From CAIOZW01 sp049317725 (GTDB lineage: Bacteria > Acidobacteriota > Blastocatellia > RBC074): 23,400 nucleotides of DNA. The notes under the pieces were generated by a model. The model ran no database searches and was not told where the DNA came from. It saw only the letters and a list, made by a program, of their open reading frames with translations. Shown here piece by piece: positions 7,255 to 15,660 of the stretch (within the stretch, counting starts at the first letter, position 1; each line of letters opens with the position of its first letter). Location of the stretch: the NCBI GenBank assembly GCA_049317725.1, contig JBMOHS010000044.1:1-23400 (forward strand), read 5' to 3'. Both the position numbers and the translations under genes were made by a program.

Positions 7255-7398
7255 GGCATTCTACAGTGTAAATTTTATTTATAGAATGCTAAACATAATA
7301 AACTTTGCAGAAGATTGTAGGAGTGATAAGATCTGGCCGGATCAGGGGAATAGGACCTGTAGGACAGATAGGACGTACATCAGAGGGTTAGCATTCAT
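7255..7398. promoter_or_regulatory. Three GCATTC-type elements between lysR and leuA (candidate LysR operators)
   Basis: Three related elements lie in the AT-rich intergenic region: GGCATTCTA at 7255-7263 (plus), TAGAATGCTAA at 7282-7292 (its mirror, minus) and TTAGCATTCAT at 7388-7398 (plus). The first two form a perfect 8-bp dyad GCATTCTA-N18-TAGAATGC directly in front of the lysR Shine-Dalgarno. The second and third share nine bases (TTAGCATTC) in opposite orientation. This is the layout expected for a recognition site and an activation site of a divergent LysR regulator. Assignment to this regulator is inferred. Confidence 0.55.
7305..7332 (+). promoter_or_regulatory. Candidate promoter for the leu-ilv array
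   Basis: TTGCAG (7305-7310) and TAAGAT (7327-7332) are spaced by 16 bp, just downstream of the GCATTC dyad, which suits a LysR-activated promoter. Both boxes are imperfect, so this is one plausible choice in an AT-rich stretch. It would give a leader of about 150 bases before leuA. Confidence 0.35.
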
Positions 7399-7463
7399 GA
7401 TCGAAATAACGGGCGATATGAACACGATGGTATACAGATCAAATAGGTGCTATTCGTCCTATC
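7351..7463 (+). promoter_or_regulatory. leuA leader with three TAGGAC repeats and a complementary arm
   Basis: TAGGAC occurs at 7351-7356, 7360-7365 and 7369-7374, exactly 9 bp apart. GTCCTATC at 7456-7463 is a perfect complement of GATAGGAC at 7367-7374 and could pair partly with the other copies. A small hairpin AATAG-GTG-CTATT (7442-7454) sits just before that arm. The leuA Shine-Dalgarno (AAGGAG, 7476-7481) is 13 bases downstream. This could be a protein-binding repeat or a switchable RNA leader. No T-box or leucine-rich leader peptide is visible. Confidence 0.4.
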
Positions 7464-7490
7464 AATCCAATTGACAAGGAGACAGCCAGA

Positions 7491-9026
<1,536 letters not shown>

Positions 9027-9132
9027 TCGAGCGGCCAAGAGTGCCCAGCGAGATGAAGAGGAGAGACCGACACCCCGGATCGACCCAAGTGATCCAGCTT
9101 GCAACCACAGGACTGAGGGAGAAAAGAGTGCT

Positions 9133-10398
9133 ATGGGAATGACGATGACGGAGAAGATTCTGGCCGCCCACAGCGGCCGTGACCGGGTCACCCCCGGAGA
9201 GATTGTCAACGCGAAGATCGACCTGATCGTCGCACACGACGTAACGACGCCGCCGGCAGTGGCGATGCTGCGGAAGCTGGGCATCAACAAGGTCTTCGAT
9301 CCGTCCAAGATCCTCGTCACCCCGGACCACTTTGTCCCCAACAAGGACATCAAGAGCGCGGAGTTGGCCAAGCAGCTTCGCGAATGGCGGATCGAGCAGG
9401 GGATCGAGCGCTACTATGAGGTCGGGAACCACGGCATCTGCCACGCGATCGCGCCCGAGCAGGGCCACGTCCTGCCGGGAATGACCGTCATCTGCGGCGA
9501 CTCGCACACGACGACGATGGGCGCGTTGGGAACCTTTGCCACCGGGATTGGCTCAACCGACTTGGCGGCGGCACTGGCAACGGGCGAACTCTGGTTCAAA
9601 GTGCCGGATTCGATGCTCTTCGAGTTGAACGGCAGCCTGCCGTTCGGGGTCTATTCGAAAGACATCATCTTGTACATCATCTCAAAGATCGGCGTCGATG
9701 GTGCCCGGTACCGGGCGATGGAGTACCGCGGGAGCGGACTGCAAAGCATGAGCATGGAGGCGCGTTTCACGATCACCAATATGGCGATCGAGGCGGGCGG
9801 GAAGAGCGGGATCATGCCGGTCGATGCGATTTCGGAAGAGTATGTCCAAGCGCGGACAAAAGAGCCCTACACCTGCTACGAATCGGATGAGGACGCCATC
9901 TATAGCGAGCGGATGACGATCGATCTGAGTCAGTTAGAGCCGATCGTCGCCCTCCCGAGCCTGCCTTCGAATGGGCGATTCATCGGCGAGGTCGAGCGGG
10001 TCAAGATGGACCAAGTCTACATCGGATCTTGCACCAATGGGCGGATCGAAGACCTGCGAATTGCCGCGCAGATCCTCAAGGGGAACAAGGTGGCCAATGG
10101 GACACGGGCAATCGTCGTCCCGGCGACAACCGAGATTTGGAAGATGGCGATGCGGGAGGGATTGCTCGAGATCTTCGCCGATGCGGGATGTGTCGTCTCG
10201 ACGGCAACTTGCGGCGCTTGCCTGGGAGGCTTCATGGGCGTGTTGGGAGCGGACGAGACCTGTCTTTCGACCACCAACCGGAACTTTGTCGGACGGATGG
10301 GCCATCCCAAAGCCAAGGTCTATCTGGCGAGCCCGGCAACGGCGGCGGCAACGGCCATCACCGGCACGATCACCGATCCGCGCCCATTTTTGCAATAA
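9133..10398 (+). CDS. leuC: 3-isopropylmalate dehydratase large subunit
   Basis: The 421-residue aconitase-family protein interconverts 2- and 3-isopropylmalate together with LeuD. It has GDSHTTTMGALGTFATGIGSTD and the three [4Fe-4S] cysteines: Cys300 in GSCTNGR, and Cys360 and Cys363 in TCGACLGG. Length near 420 and the CGACLGG form place it in the archaeal/HacA-like LeuC group rather than the 466-residue enterobacterial group. Members of that group often also take citraconate/citramalate, which matters because cimA lies in the same array. The start is ATG 9133, after GAGGGAG at 9115-9121. A second ATG at 9139 is possible. The 106-bp gap after leuA shows no gene; the preceding open frame is leuA overlap. 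Confidence 0.95.
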   Translation: MGMTMTEKILAAHSGRDRVTPGEIVNAKIDLIVAHDVTTPPAVAMLRKLGINKVFDPSKILVTPDHFVPNKDIKSAELAKQLREWRIEQGIERYYEVGNHGICHAIAPEQGHVLPGMTVICGDSHTTTMGALGTFATGIGSTDLAAALATGELWFKVPDSMLFELNGSLPFGVYSKDIILYIISKIGVDGARYRAMEYRGSGLQSMSMEARFTITNMAIEAGGKSGIMPVDAISEEYVQARTKEPYTCYESDEDAIYSERMTIDLSQLEPIVALPSLPSNGRFIGEVERVKMDQVYIGSCTNGRIEDLRIAAQILKGNKVANGTRAIVVPATTEIWKMAMREGLLEIFADAGCVVSTATCGACLGGFMGVLGADETCLSTTNRNFVGRMGHPKAKVYLASPATAAATAITGTITDPRPFLQ

Positions 10399-10421
10399 CC
10401 CCGGAGAGAGGAGAACGCACC

Positions 10422-10940
10422 ATGTCGACATTACCTGACAAACTGACTGGCTATGCGCACGTCTATGAGCGTGCGCACATCAACACGGATGAGATCATTC
10501 CGGCGCGTTACCTCAATGTGCACGAGGAGGCGGAGCTGGCCAAGTACGCAATGGAGGACATCGACGGTGACTTTGTCAAGCGGGTTCTGCCGGGAGACTT
10601 TGTCATCGCCGGGGACAACTTTGGCTGTGGCTCCTCGCGGGAGCACGCCGTCTGGGCGCTGCGCGGGGCGGGCGTCAAGGTGGTCATCGCCCGGAGCTAT
10701 GCCCGGATCTTCTTCCGGAATGCGATCAACAATGGGTTTCTGGCGATCGAATGTCCGGAGGCGCTCGAAGTGGTCGCGACCGGAGATCAGGTCGAGCTGG
10801 ACTTGACCGCTGGTCGGCTGCGGAACCTGACGAGTGGCCGGGAAGCGGCTTTCGTGCCGTTGAGCGACTTCGCGCGGGAACTGATCGAGGACGGGGGACT
10901 GTTGCCCCATATCCAGAAGAAGGCGCAGGCGGGCTCCTGA
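10422..10940 (+). CDS. leuD: 3-isopropylmalate dehydratase small subunit
   Basis: The 172-residue protein is the swivelling small subunit that completes the LeuCD active site. It shows the family core GDNFGCGSSREHA and, further on, YARIFFRNAINNGFL. It has the short length typical of the archaeal/HacA-like partner, matching the LeuC type next door. The ATG at 10422 has AGAGGAG (10407-10413) at ideal spacing, and the gene starts 23 bp after leuC. LeuCD would also isomerise citramalate made by CimA. Confidence 0.95.
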   Translation: MSTLPDKLTGYAHVYERAHINTDEIIPARYLNVHEEAELAKYAMEDIDGDFVKRVLPGDFVIAGDNFGCGSSREHAVWALRGAGVKVVIARSYARIFFRNAINNGFLAIECPEALEVVATGDQVELDLTAGRLRNLTSGREAAFVPLSDFARELIEDGGLLPHIQKKAQAGS

Positions 10941-10975
10941 GCGAGCCTGCCCCCTTGAGACTCGGGAATCGAACC

Positions 10976-12040
10976 ATGATGAATGCCAAGATTACAGTAC
11001 TTCCCGGAGACGGGATTGGAGTCGAAGTAACCCGGGAGGCGGTCGCGTGTCTCGACGCGATCGCCGAGCGGTTTGGTCACGTCTTTCAGTACGAGACCTG
11101 CCTGATTGGAGGCATTGCGGTCGATGAGGCGGGGTCTCCCCTGCCAGAAGTGACCCTGCAGACGTGCTTGGCCAGCAACGCAGTCTTACTGGGTGCGGTC
11201 GGGGGACCGCAGTATGATGCACTGCCTCCGCGGCTCAAGCCAGAGACGGGATTGCTGGGGCTGCGTGCGGGACTGGGCGTTTATGCCAATCTCCGCCCGG
11301 CCTTCCTGCACGAGACGCTGATTGGAGCCTCCCCGCTCAAACCGGAGATCGTGCGGGGGACGGACCTGTTGATCGTTCGAGAGTTGGCGGGGGGAGCCTA
11401 TTTCGGACAACCGCGAGAGATCACCGAAGAGCGGGGGCTCAACACGATGGCCTACACCGCGCCGGAGGTGGAGCGGGTTGCCCGGGTCGCCTTCGAGCTG
11501 GCACGGGGACGGCGGCGCAAGCTGACCTCGATCGACAAGGCCAACGTGCTGGAGAGCTCGCAACTCTGGCGCAAGGTCGTCACGCGACTGGGGGCCGAGT
11601 ACCCGGATGTCACGCTCGAACACGGCTATGTCGACAGTTGCGCGATGGCACTGGTCACCCGACCAACGAGCTACGACGTGATCGTCACTGAGAATCTCTT
11701 CGGAGACATCCTCAGCGACGAGGCCTCGGTATTGACGGGATCGCTCGGAATGTTGCCCTCGGCAAGCCTCGGGGGAACGGTCGAACTCTACGAGCCGGTC
11801 CACGGTTCGGCCCCGGACATTGCCGGAAAAGGGATCGCCAACCCGCTTGGGGCGATTGCTTCGTGCGCCATGCTGCTGCGGCACACCTGTCGGCTGGAGG
11901 CGGAGGCATCGCTCCTGGAAGAGGCAATCCGGTCGACCCTTGCCGATGGATTTGGGACCCCGGACCTCAAGAGCCAGCCGCGACAATGTTCGACCCACGA
12001 TCTCGGCGAGGAGGTCCGCCGCCGCATGCGAGAGTCGTGA
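10976..12040 (+). CDS. leuB: 3-isopropylmalate dehydrogenase
   Basis: The 354-residue beta-decarboxylating dehydrogenase oxidises 3-isopropylmalate to 2-oxoisocaproate with NAD. Family features are the N-terminal VLPGDGIG, the GGPQYD loop, the substrate-binding arginines in LLGLRAGLGVYANLRP and IVRELAGGAYFGQPR, a catalytic Lys in TSIDKANVLESS, YVDSCAM, and ENLFGDILSDEASVLTGSLGMLPSASL. ELAGGAYFG favours leuB over isocitrate or tartrate dehydrogenases. In the citramalate route it would also oxidise 3-methylmalate to 2-oxobutyrate. Start at ATG 10976 (a second ATG follows directly); the ribosome site is weak. It lies 35 bp after leuD. The 93-bp gap to ilvB holds only a small GCGGT...ACCGC dyad and no gene. 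Confidence 0.95.
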   Translation: MMNAKITVLPGDGIGVEVTREAVACLDAIAERFGHVFQYETCLIGGIAVDEAGSPLPEVTLQTCLASNAVLLGAVGGPQYDALPPRLKPETGLLGLRAGLGVYANLRPAFLHETLIGASPLKPEIVRGTDLLIVRELAGGAYFGQPREITEERGLNTMAYTAPEVERVARVAFELARGRRRKLTSIDKANVLESSQLWRKVVTRLGAEYPDVTLEHGYVDSCAMALVTRPTSYDVIVTENLFGDILSDEASVLTGSLGMLPSASLGGTVELYEPVHGSAPDIAGKGIANPLGAIASCAMLLRHTCRLEAEASLLEEAIRSTLADGFGTPDLKSQPRQCSTHDLGEEVRRRMRES

Positions 12041-12133
12041 ATCATTCCGGTCAGCTCCGTCAGCGGTCAGCAACCGCCAGTACTTGGGAGCGATCGAACC
12101 TGCAACTTGAGAAATTTTTGAGGTGATCAAGAC

Positions 12134-13837
12134 ATGAAAATGCGAGGAGCGCGAATTCTGCTGGAAGCGATGCGCTGCGAGGGAGTCAAACACATCTTTG
12201 GATATCCCGGAGGGGCCGTCCTGCACATCTATGACGAGATGATCAAGCACGCGGAGTCCCTCGGGATGACGCACTACTTGGTCCGCCACGAGCAAGCGGC
12301 CCTCTTCGGAGCGGCGGGCTACGCGCAAGCGACCGGTCAGACCGGAGTGGCCCTGGTGACCTCCGGGCCGGGAGGCACGAATGCGGTGACGGGGATCGCC
12401 AACGCGTTCATGGACTCGCTGCCGATCGTCGTCTTCACCGGACAGGTCCCGACGCACCTCATCGGCAATGACGCGTTTCAGGAAGCGGACCTGACGGGCA
12501 TCACCCGTTCCTGCGTCAAGCACAACTACCTCGTCAAGAAGGTCGAGGATCTGGCGCCAACGATCAAGGAGGCCTTCTATGTTGCCTCGACGGGCCGACC
12601 AGGACCGGTGCTGGTCGACCTGCCGAAGGATATGACGGCGCAGGAGATGGAGTTCAGCTATCCGGAGACGATCGAGCTGCGCAGCTACAAACCGCAGACG
12701 CAAGGCAATCCCCGAGCCGTCAAGCGGGCCGTCGAGGCGATCTTCGAGGCAGAGCGGCCCGTCCTCTACGTCGGGGGCGGGGCGATCTCCGCGGGAGCGC
12801 ACGAAGGCGTTCGACGGTTGGCGGAAAAGCTCCAGCTTCCGACGACCTGCACGCTGATGGGGCTGGGTGCCTTCCCGGCGAGCCATCCCTACAGCCTCGG
12901 CATGCTGGGGATGCACGGCGGGTACTGGACCAACATGGCGGTCAACAATTGTGACCTGCTGATCTCGATCGGAGCCCGTTTTGACGATCGGGTCACCGGA
13001 AAACTGAGCGAGTTCGCCAAGGGCGCCCGGTTCATTCACGTCGACATCGATCCTTCCTGCATCGGCAAGAACGTTGCGTGCGACTTCCCGATCATTGGGG
13101 ATGCCCGGGTTGTGGTGGAGCAGATGTTGGCCGAGGCGGAGCAGCAGCTCGCGCAGGGTGCCTATTTTGGAGGTCGGCAGGCCTGGTTCGACCAGATTGC
13201 TGACTGGCGGCAACAGCATCCCTTCTGGTTCAAAGAGGACGGAGACATCATCAAGCCGCAGTATGTCATCCAGGAGTTGCACCGGATCACCGGTGGAAAA
13301 GCGGTCGTCTCGGCGGATGTCGGACAGCACCAGATGTGGACGGCCCAGCTCTACGGCTTCGAGGAGCCGCGCCAATGGCTCAACTCCGGCGGGCTCGGAG
13401 CGATGGGCTATGGATTCCCGGCAGCGATGGGGGCCGCGGTGGCACGACCGGACGATCTGGTCGTCGCGGTCGTCGGGGATGGCGGATTTCAGATGAGCTT
13501 CAACGAGCTGGCAACGGTCCGGCAGTACAACATTCCGGTCAAGATTCTGGTGATCAACAACGGCTATCTCGGGATGGTCCGGCAGTGGCAGGAGCAGTTC
13601 TATGAACATCGCTACTCGCACAGCGACATGGAGGTGGCACCGGACTTCGTCAAACTGGCGGGTGCCTACGGTGTCCCGGCCTTCCGCGCGACCAAGGTCG
13701 GGGAGGTGATTCCGACGCTGGAGCAGGCGCTCGGGACCCCGGGTCCGGTCTTGATCGAGATGCAAGTAGCCCGGGAAGAGAACGTCTTCCCCATCGTGCC
13801 GGCTGGAGCGGCGTTGAAGGACATGATCCTGGCATAA
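12134..13837 (+). CDS. ilvB: Acetolactate synthase, large (catalytic) subunit
   Basis: The 567-residue thiamine-diphosphate enzyme makes 2-acetolactate from two pyruvates, or 2-aceto-2-hydroxybutyrate with 2-oxobutyrate. It is the first common step to valine, leucine and isoleucine. Visible parts are the N-terminal Pyr domain with HIFGYPGGAVLHIYD and the catalytic Glu in RHEQAA, the central FAD-binding domain (GARFDDRVTGK), and the C-terminal PP domain with the ThDP motif GDGGFQMSFNEL...INN. Length is typical. GAGGTG (12120-12125) lies 8 bp before the ATG. The regulatory subunit gene follows after a hairpin-bearing 38-bp spacer. Confidence 0.96.
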   Translation: MKMRGARILLEAMRCEGVKHIFGYPGGAVLHIYDEMIKHAESLGMTHYLVRHEQAALFGAAGYAQATGQTGVALVTSGPGGTNAVTGIANAFMDSLPIVVFTGQVPTHLIGNDAFQEADLTGITRSCVKHNYLVKKVEDLAPTIKEAFYVASTGRPGPVLVDLPKDMTAQEMEFSYPETIELRSYKPQTQGNPRAVKRAVEAIFEAERPVLYVGGGAISAGAHEGVRRLAEKLQLPTTCTLMGLGAFPASHPYSLGMLGMHGGYWTNMAVNNCDLLISIGARFDDRVTGKLSEFAKGARFIHVDIDPSCIGKNVACDFPIIGDARVVVEQMLAEAEQQLAQGAYFGGRQAWFDQIADWRQQHPFWFKEDGDIIKPQYVIQELHRITGGKAVVSADVGQHQMWTAQLYGFEEPRQWLNSGGLGAMGYGFPAAMGAAVARPDDLVVAVVGDGGFQMSFNELATVRQYNIPVKILVINNGYLGMVRQWQEQFYEHRYSHSDMEVAPDFVKLAGAYGVPAFRATKVGEVIPTLEQALGTPGPVLIEMQVAREENVFPIVPAGAALKDMILA

Positions 13838-13842
13838 GGAGC

Positions 13843-13861
13843 GGGAATCCTCCGGATTCCC
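13843..13861 (+). other. Perfect 8-bp hairpin between ilvB and ilvN
   Basis: GGGAATCC (13843-13850), loop TCC, GGATTCCC (13854-13861) form a perfect stem with a 3-base loop, 5 bases after the ilvB stop and 14 bases before the ilvN start. There is no T-tract, so it is not a standard terminator. ilvN has no clear Shine-Dalgarno, and the stem occupies the place where one might be expected. It may set subunit stoichiometry or mark an mRNA processing point. Confidence 0.55.
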
Positions 13862-13875
13862 TTCCCAATGAATCT

Positions 13876-14424
13876 ATGAAACACACCATCTCCCTCTTAG
13901 TCGAGAACGAATACGGGATGCTCTCGCGCATCTCTGGCCTCTTCAGTGCCCGTGGCTACCAGATCGACACGCTCAATGTCGCGCCGACCCTCGAAGAGGG
14001 GGTCTCGCGAATGACCTTGACGACCCACGGAAACGATCACATCATCGAGCAGATTCTGCGGCAGACGCTCAAACTGGTCAAAGTGATCCAGGTGACCGAC
14101 ATGACCGCCAGCGCCCACGTCGAGCGCGAGATGGTCATGGCGACCGTCCAGGCACGGCGCGGCGAGGAGCGACAGGAGGTCTTGACCCTCGTCAAGATCT
14201 TTCGCGCGCGGGTCGTCGACGTCTCCGAGGACGCCTTCATCCTGGAATTGACCGGGAACCAAGAGAAGGTGGAAGCCTTCATTGGCCTGCTCAAACCGCT
14301 GGGGATCCTCGATCTCGTCCGGACCGGTCCGGTGGCGATGACCCGGGTCGCCGCGGTCCGCGCCCAGCGAATCCAGGAAGAGGACGAAGAGTTCTCCGAG
14401 CTGACCCTCAACGAAAAGGTGTAG
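13876..14424 (+). CDS. ilvN: Acetolactate synthase, small regulatory subunit
   Basis: The 182-residue protein starts MKHTISLLVENEYGMLSRISGLFSARGYQIDTL, the ACT domain (about 1-75) that binds valine and confers feedback inhibition on IlvB. The second half (REMVMATVQARRGEERQEVLTLVKIFRARVVDV...) is the ACT-like C-terminal domain that activates the catalytic subunit. It is some 10-20 residues longer than common IlvN/IlvH proteins because of an acidic tail (QEEDEEFSELTLNEKV). The ATG at 13876 is the only sensible start; the nearby ATG at 13868 is in another frame and hits a stop at once. The ribosome site is poor, with a hairpin immediately upstream. Confidence 0.94.
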   Translation: MKHTISLLVENEYGMLSRISGLFSARGYQIDTLNVAPTLEEGVSRMTLTTHGNDHIIEQILRQTLKLVKVIQVTDMTASAHVEREMVMATVQARRGEERQEVLTLVKIFRARVVDVSEDAFILELTGNQEKVEAFIGLLKPLGILDLVRTGPVAMTRVAAVRAQRIQEEDEEFSELTLNEKV

Positions 14425-14459
14425 TCTATCCCTGTAAGTGAAAAAGGAAGCGAATCTTC

Positions 14460-15476
14460 ATGAAAATCTACTACGATCAAGATGCGGATCCGAAGGCATT
14501 GGCCGGCAAACGGATCGCGATTATTGGGTACGGATCGCAAGGGTTCGGCCATTCAAACAATCTGAAGGACAGTGGCTGCGAGGTGATGGTGGGGTTGCGG
14601 GCCGACAGTCCGTCGGTGGCGAAGGCGCAGTCGGCGGGGCTGGAAGTGCTGCCGGTCGCCGACGCCGCGGAGCGAGCCGACATCATCATGCTCTTGACCC
14701 CCGATGAGCTGACACCGGGCATCTACCAGCGAGAGATCGCCCCCCACCTGCGGCCCGGGAAGTACTTGGCGGTGGCGCACGGATTCAGCATCCACTTCAA
14801 GAAGATCGTGCCTCCCACTGACGTCAACGTCTTCATGGTGGCACCAAAGGGGCCCGGACACCTTGTCCGACGCGAGTACGAGCGGGGCGGCGGAGTTCCC
14901 TGCCTGATCGCGATCGCGCAGGATCCGACCGGGGACACGCGCGACGTCGCGCTGGCCTATGCCTCGGCGATTGGCGGAGGACGAGCGGGCGTCATCGAGA
15001 CCACCTTCAAGGAGGAGACGGAGACCGATCTCTTCGGCGAACAGGCGGTGCTCTGCGGAGGATTGACGGCTCTGATCCAGGCAGGGTTTGAGACGCTGAC
15101 CGAAGCGGGCTATGCGCCAGAGATGGCCTACTTCGAGTGCCTCCACGAGATGAAGTTGATCGTCGACCTGCTCTACGAGGGTGGGATCGCCAACATGCGC
15201 TATTCGATCTCGAACACGGCAGAGTATGGGGATCTGACCCGAGGCAAGCGGATCATTGGCCCCGAGGTCCGGCAGAAGATGAAGGAGATCCTCGCAGAGA
15301 TTCAGACGGGGCAGTTTGCGGACGAGTGGATGGCCGAGGCGGAGTCCGGCAAAGTCAACTTCCACCGTTTGATCGAGAGCGAGAAGAAGCACCCGATCGA
15401 GCAGGTGGGAGGGGAGCTCCGGGCATTGATGCCCTGGCTCTCGGCCAATCGGATCGTCGACAAGGCGAAGAACTGA
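14460..15476 (+). CDS. ilvC: Ketol-acid reductoisomerase, class I
   Basis: The 338-residue enzyme converts acetolactate to 2,3-dihydroxyisovalerate (and the isoleucine homologue) with Mg2+ and NAD(P)H. The N-terminal Rossmann motif GYGSQG (22-27), followed by GHSNNLKDSG, the APKGPGHLVRREY stretch and the metal-binding ETDLFGEQ segment of the knotted C-terminal domain are all intact. Length is that of class I enzymes. The cofactor-selecting loop reads VGLRADSPS, with Asp where Gly is common before the phosphate-contacting Ser, so NADH versus NADPH preference is open. AAGGAAG (14444-14450) precedes the ATG. It is 35 bp after ilvN, and a strong hairpin follows the stop. Confidence 0.96.
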   Translation: MKIYYDQDADPKALAGKRIAIIGYGSQGFGHSNNLKDSGCEVMVGLRADSPSVAKAQSAGLEVLPVADAAERADIIMLLTPDELTPGIYQREIAPHLRPGKYLAVAHGFSIHFKKIVPPTDVNVFMVAPKGPGHLVRREYERGGGVPCLIAIAQDPTGDTRDVALAYASAIGGGRAGVIETTFKEETETDLFGEQAVLCGGLTALIQAGFETLTEAGYAPEMAYFECLHEMKLIVDLLYEGGIANMRYSISNTAEYGDLTRGKRIIGPEVRQKMKEILAEIQTGQFADEWMAEAESGKVNFHRLIESEKKHPIEQVGGELRALMPWLSANRIVDKAKN

Positions 15477-15492
15477 CGGGCGCTCGAAGCGA

Positions 15493-15530
15493 GTGGGAGA
15501 GGGGAAGTGGAACCACTTCCTCTCCCCCAC
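15493..15530 (+). other. Long hairpin downstream of ilvC
   Basis: Arms 15493-15510 and 15513-15530 pair over 18 positions (16 Watson-Crick, one G-U, one A-C mismatch) around a 2-base AA centre, so the real loop would be GAAC. The arms are strongly purine- and pyrimidine-biased. The stem starts 16 bases after the ilvC stop. No U-tract follows; instead there is a pyrimidine-rich stretch of mostly C. It may be a 3'-protecting hairpin, an attenuation point between ilvC and cimA, or a chance GC-rich repeat. It is the strongest secondary structure I noticed in the window. Confidence 0.6.
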
Positions 15531-15580
15531 TTCCCCTCCCTGCCAGTGGCGCCCCCCCTCCCCTCTTCCTCGCGACACGG

Positions 15581-15604
15581 ATCCTGCGAAAATCCTGGCA
15601 GGAT
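15581..15604 (+). other. Second, smaller dyad in the ilvC-cimA gap
   Basis: ATCCTGC (15581-15587) and GCAGGAT (15598-15604) form a perfect 7-bp inverted repeat with a 10-base spacer, about 55 bases before the cimA start. It could be an operator or leader hairpin for cimA. No convincing promoter or strong ribosome site is seen in the 184-bp gap. Confidence 0.35.
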
Positions 15605-15660
15605 CTGGGCACTCCCGAAATTCCGGGCAGCGGCGACAAGAACGAGACGACTCAACCAAC

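Noticed and set aside
7351..7374. CRISPR-like or satellite repeat (three TAGGAC units)
   Set aside because: The unit is only 6 bases with 3-base spacers, and there are no cas genes. It is treated as a possible regulatory repeat.
7398..7474. Short frame (25 codons) before leuA as a leucine leader peptide for attenuation
   Set aside because: It contains no leucine codons, and no terminator with a U-tract follows. The GAGGG upstream is weak support.
7290..7490. T-box riboswitch in the leuA leader
   Set aside because: I could not find the conserved T-box sequence (AGGGUGGNACCGCG) or a terminator/antiterminator pair.
11186..13765. Very long antisense open frame (859 codons) opposite leuB and ilvB
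   Set aside because: It lies entirely against well-supported genes, its residues show no domain pattern, and long antisense frames are common in high-GC codon usage.
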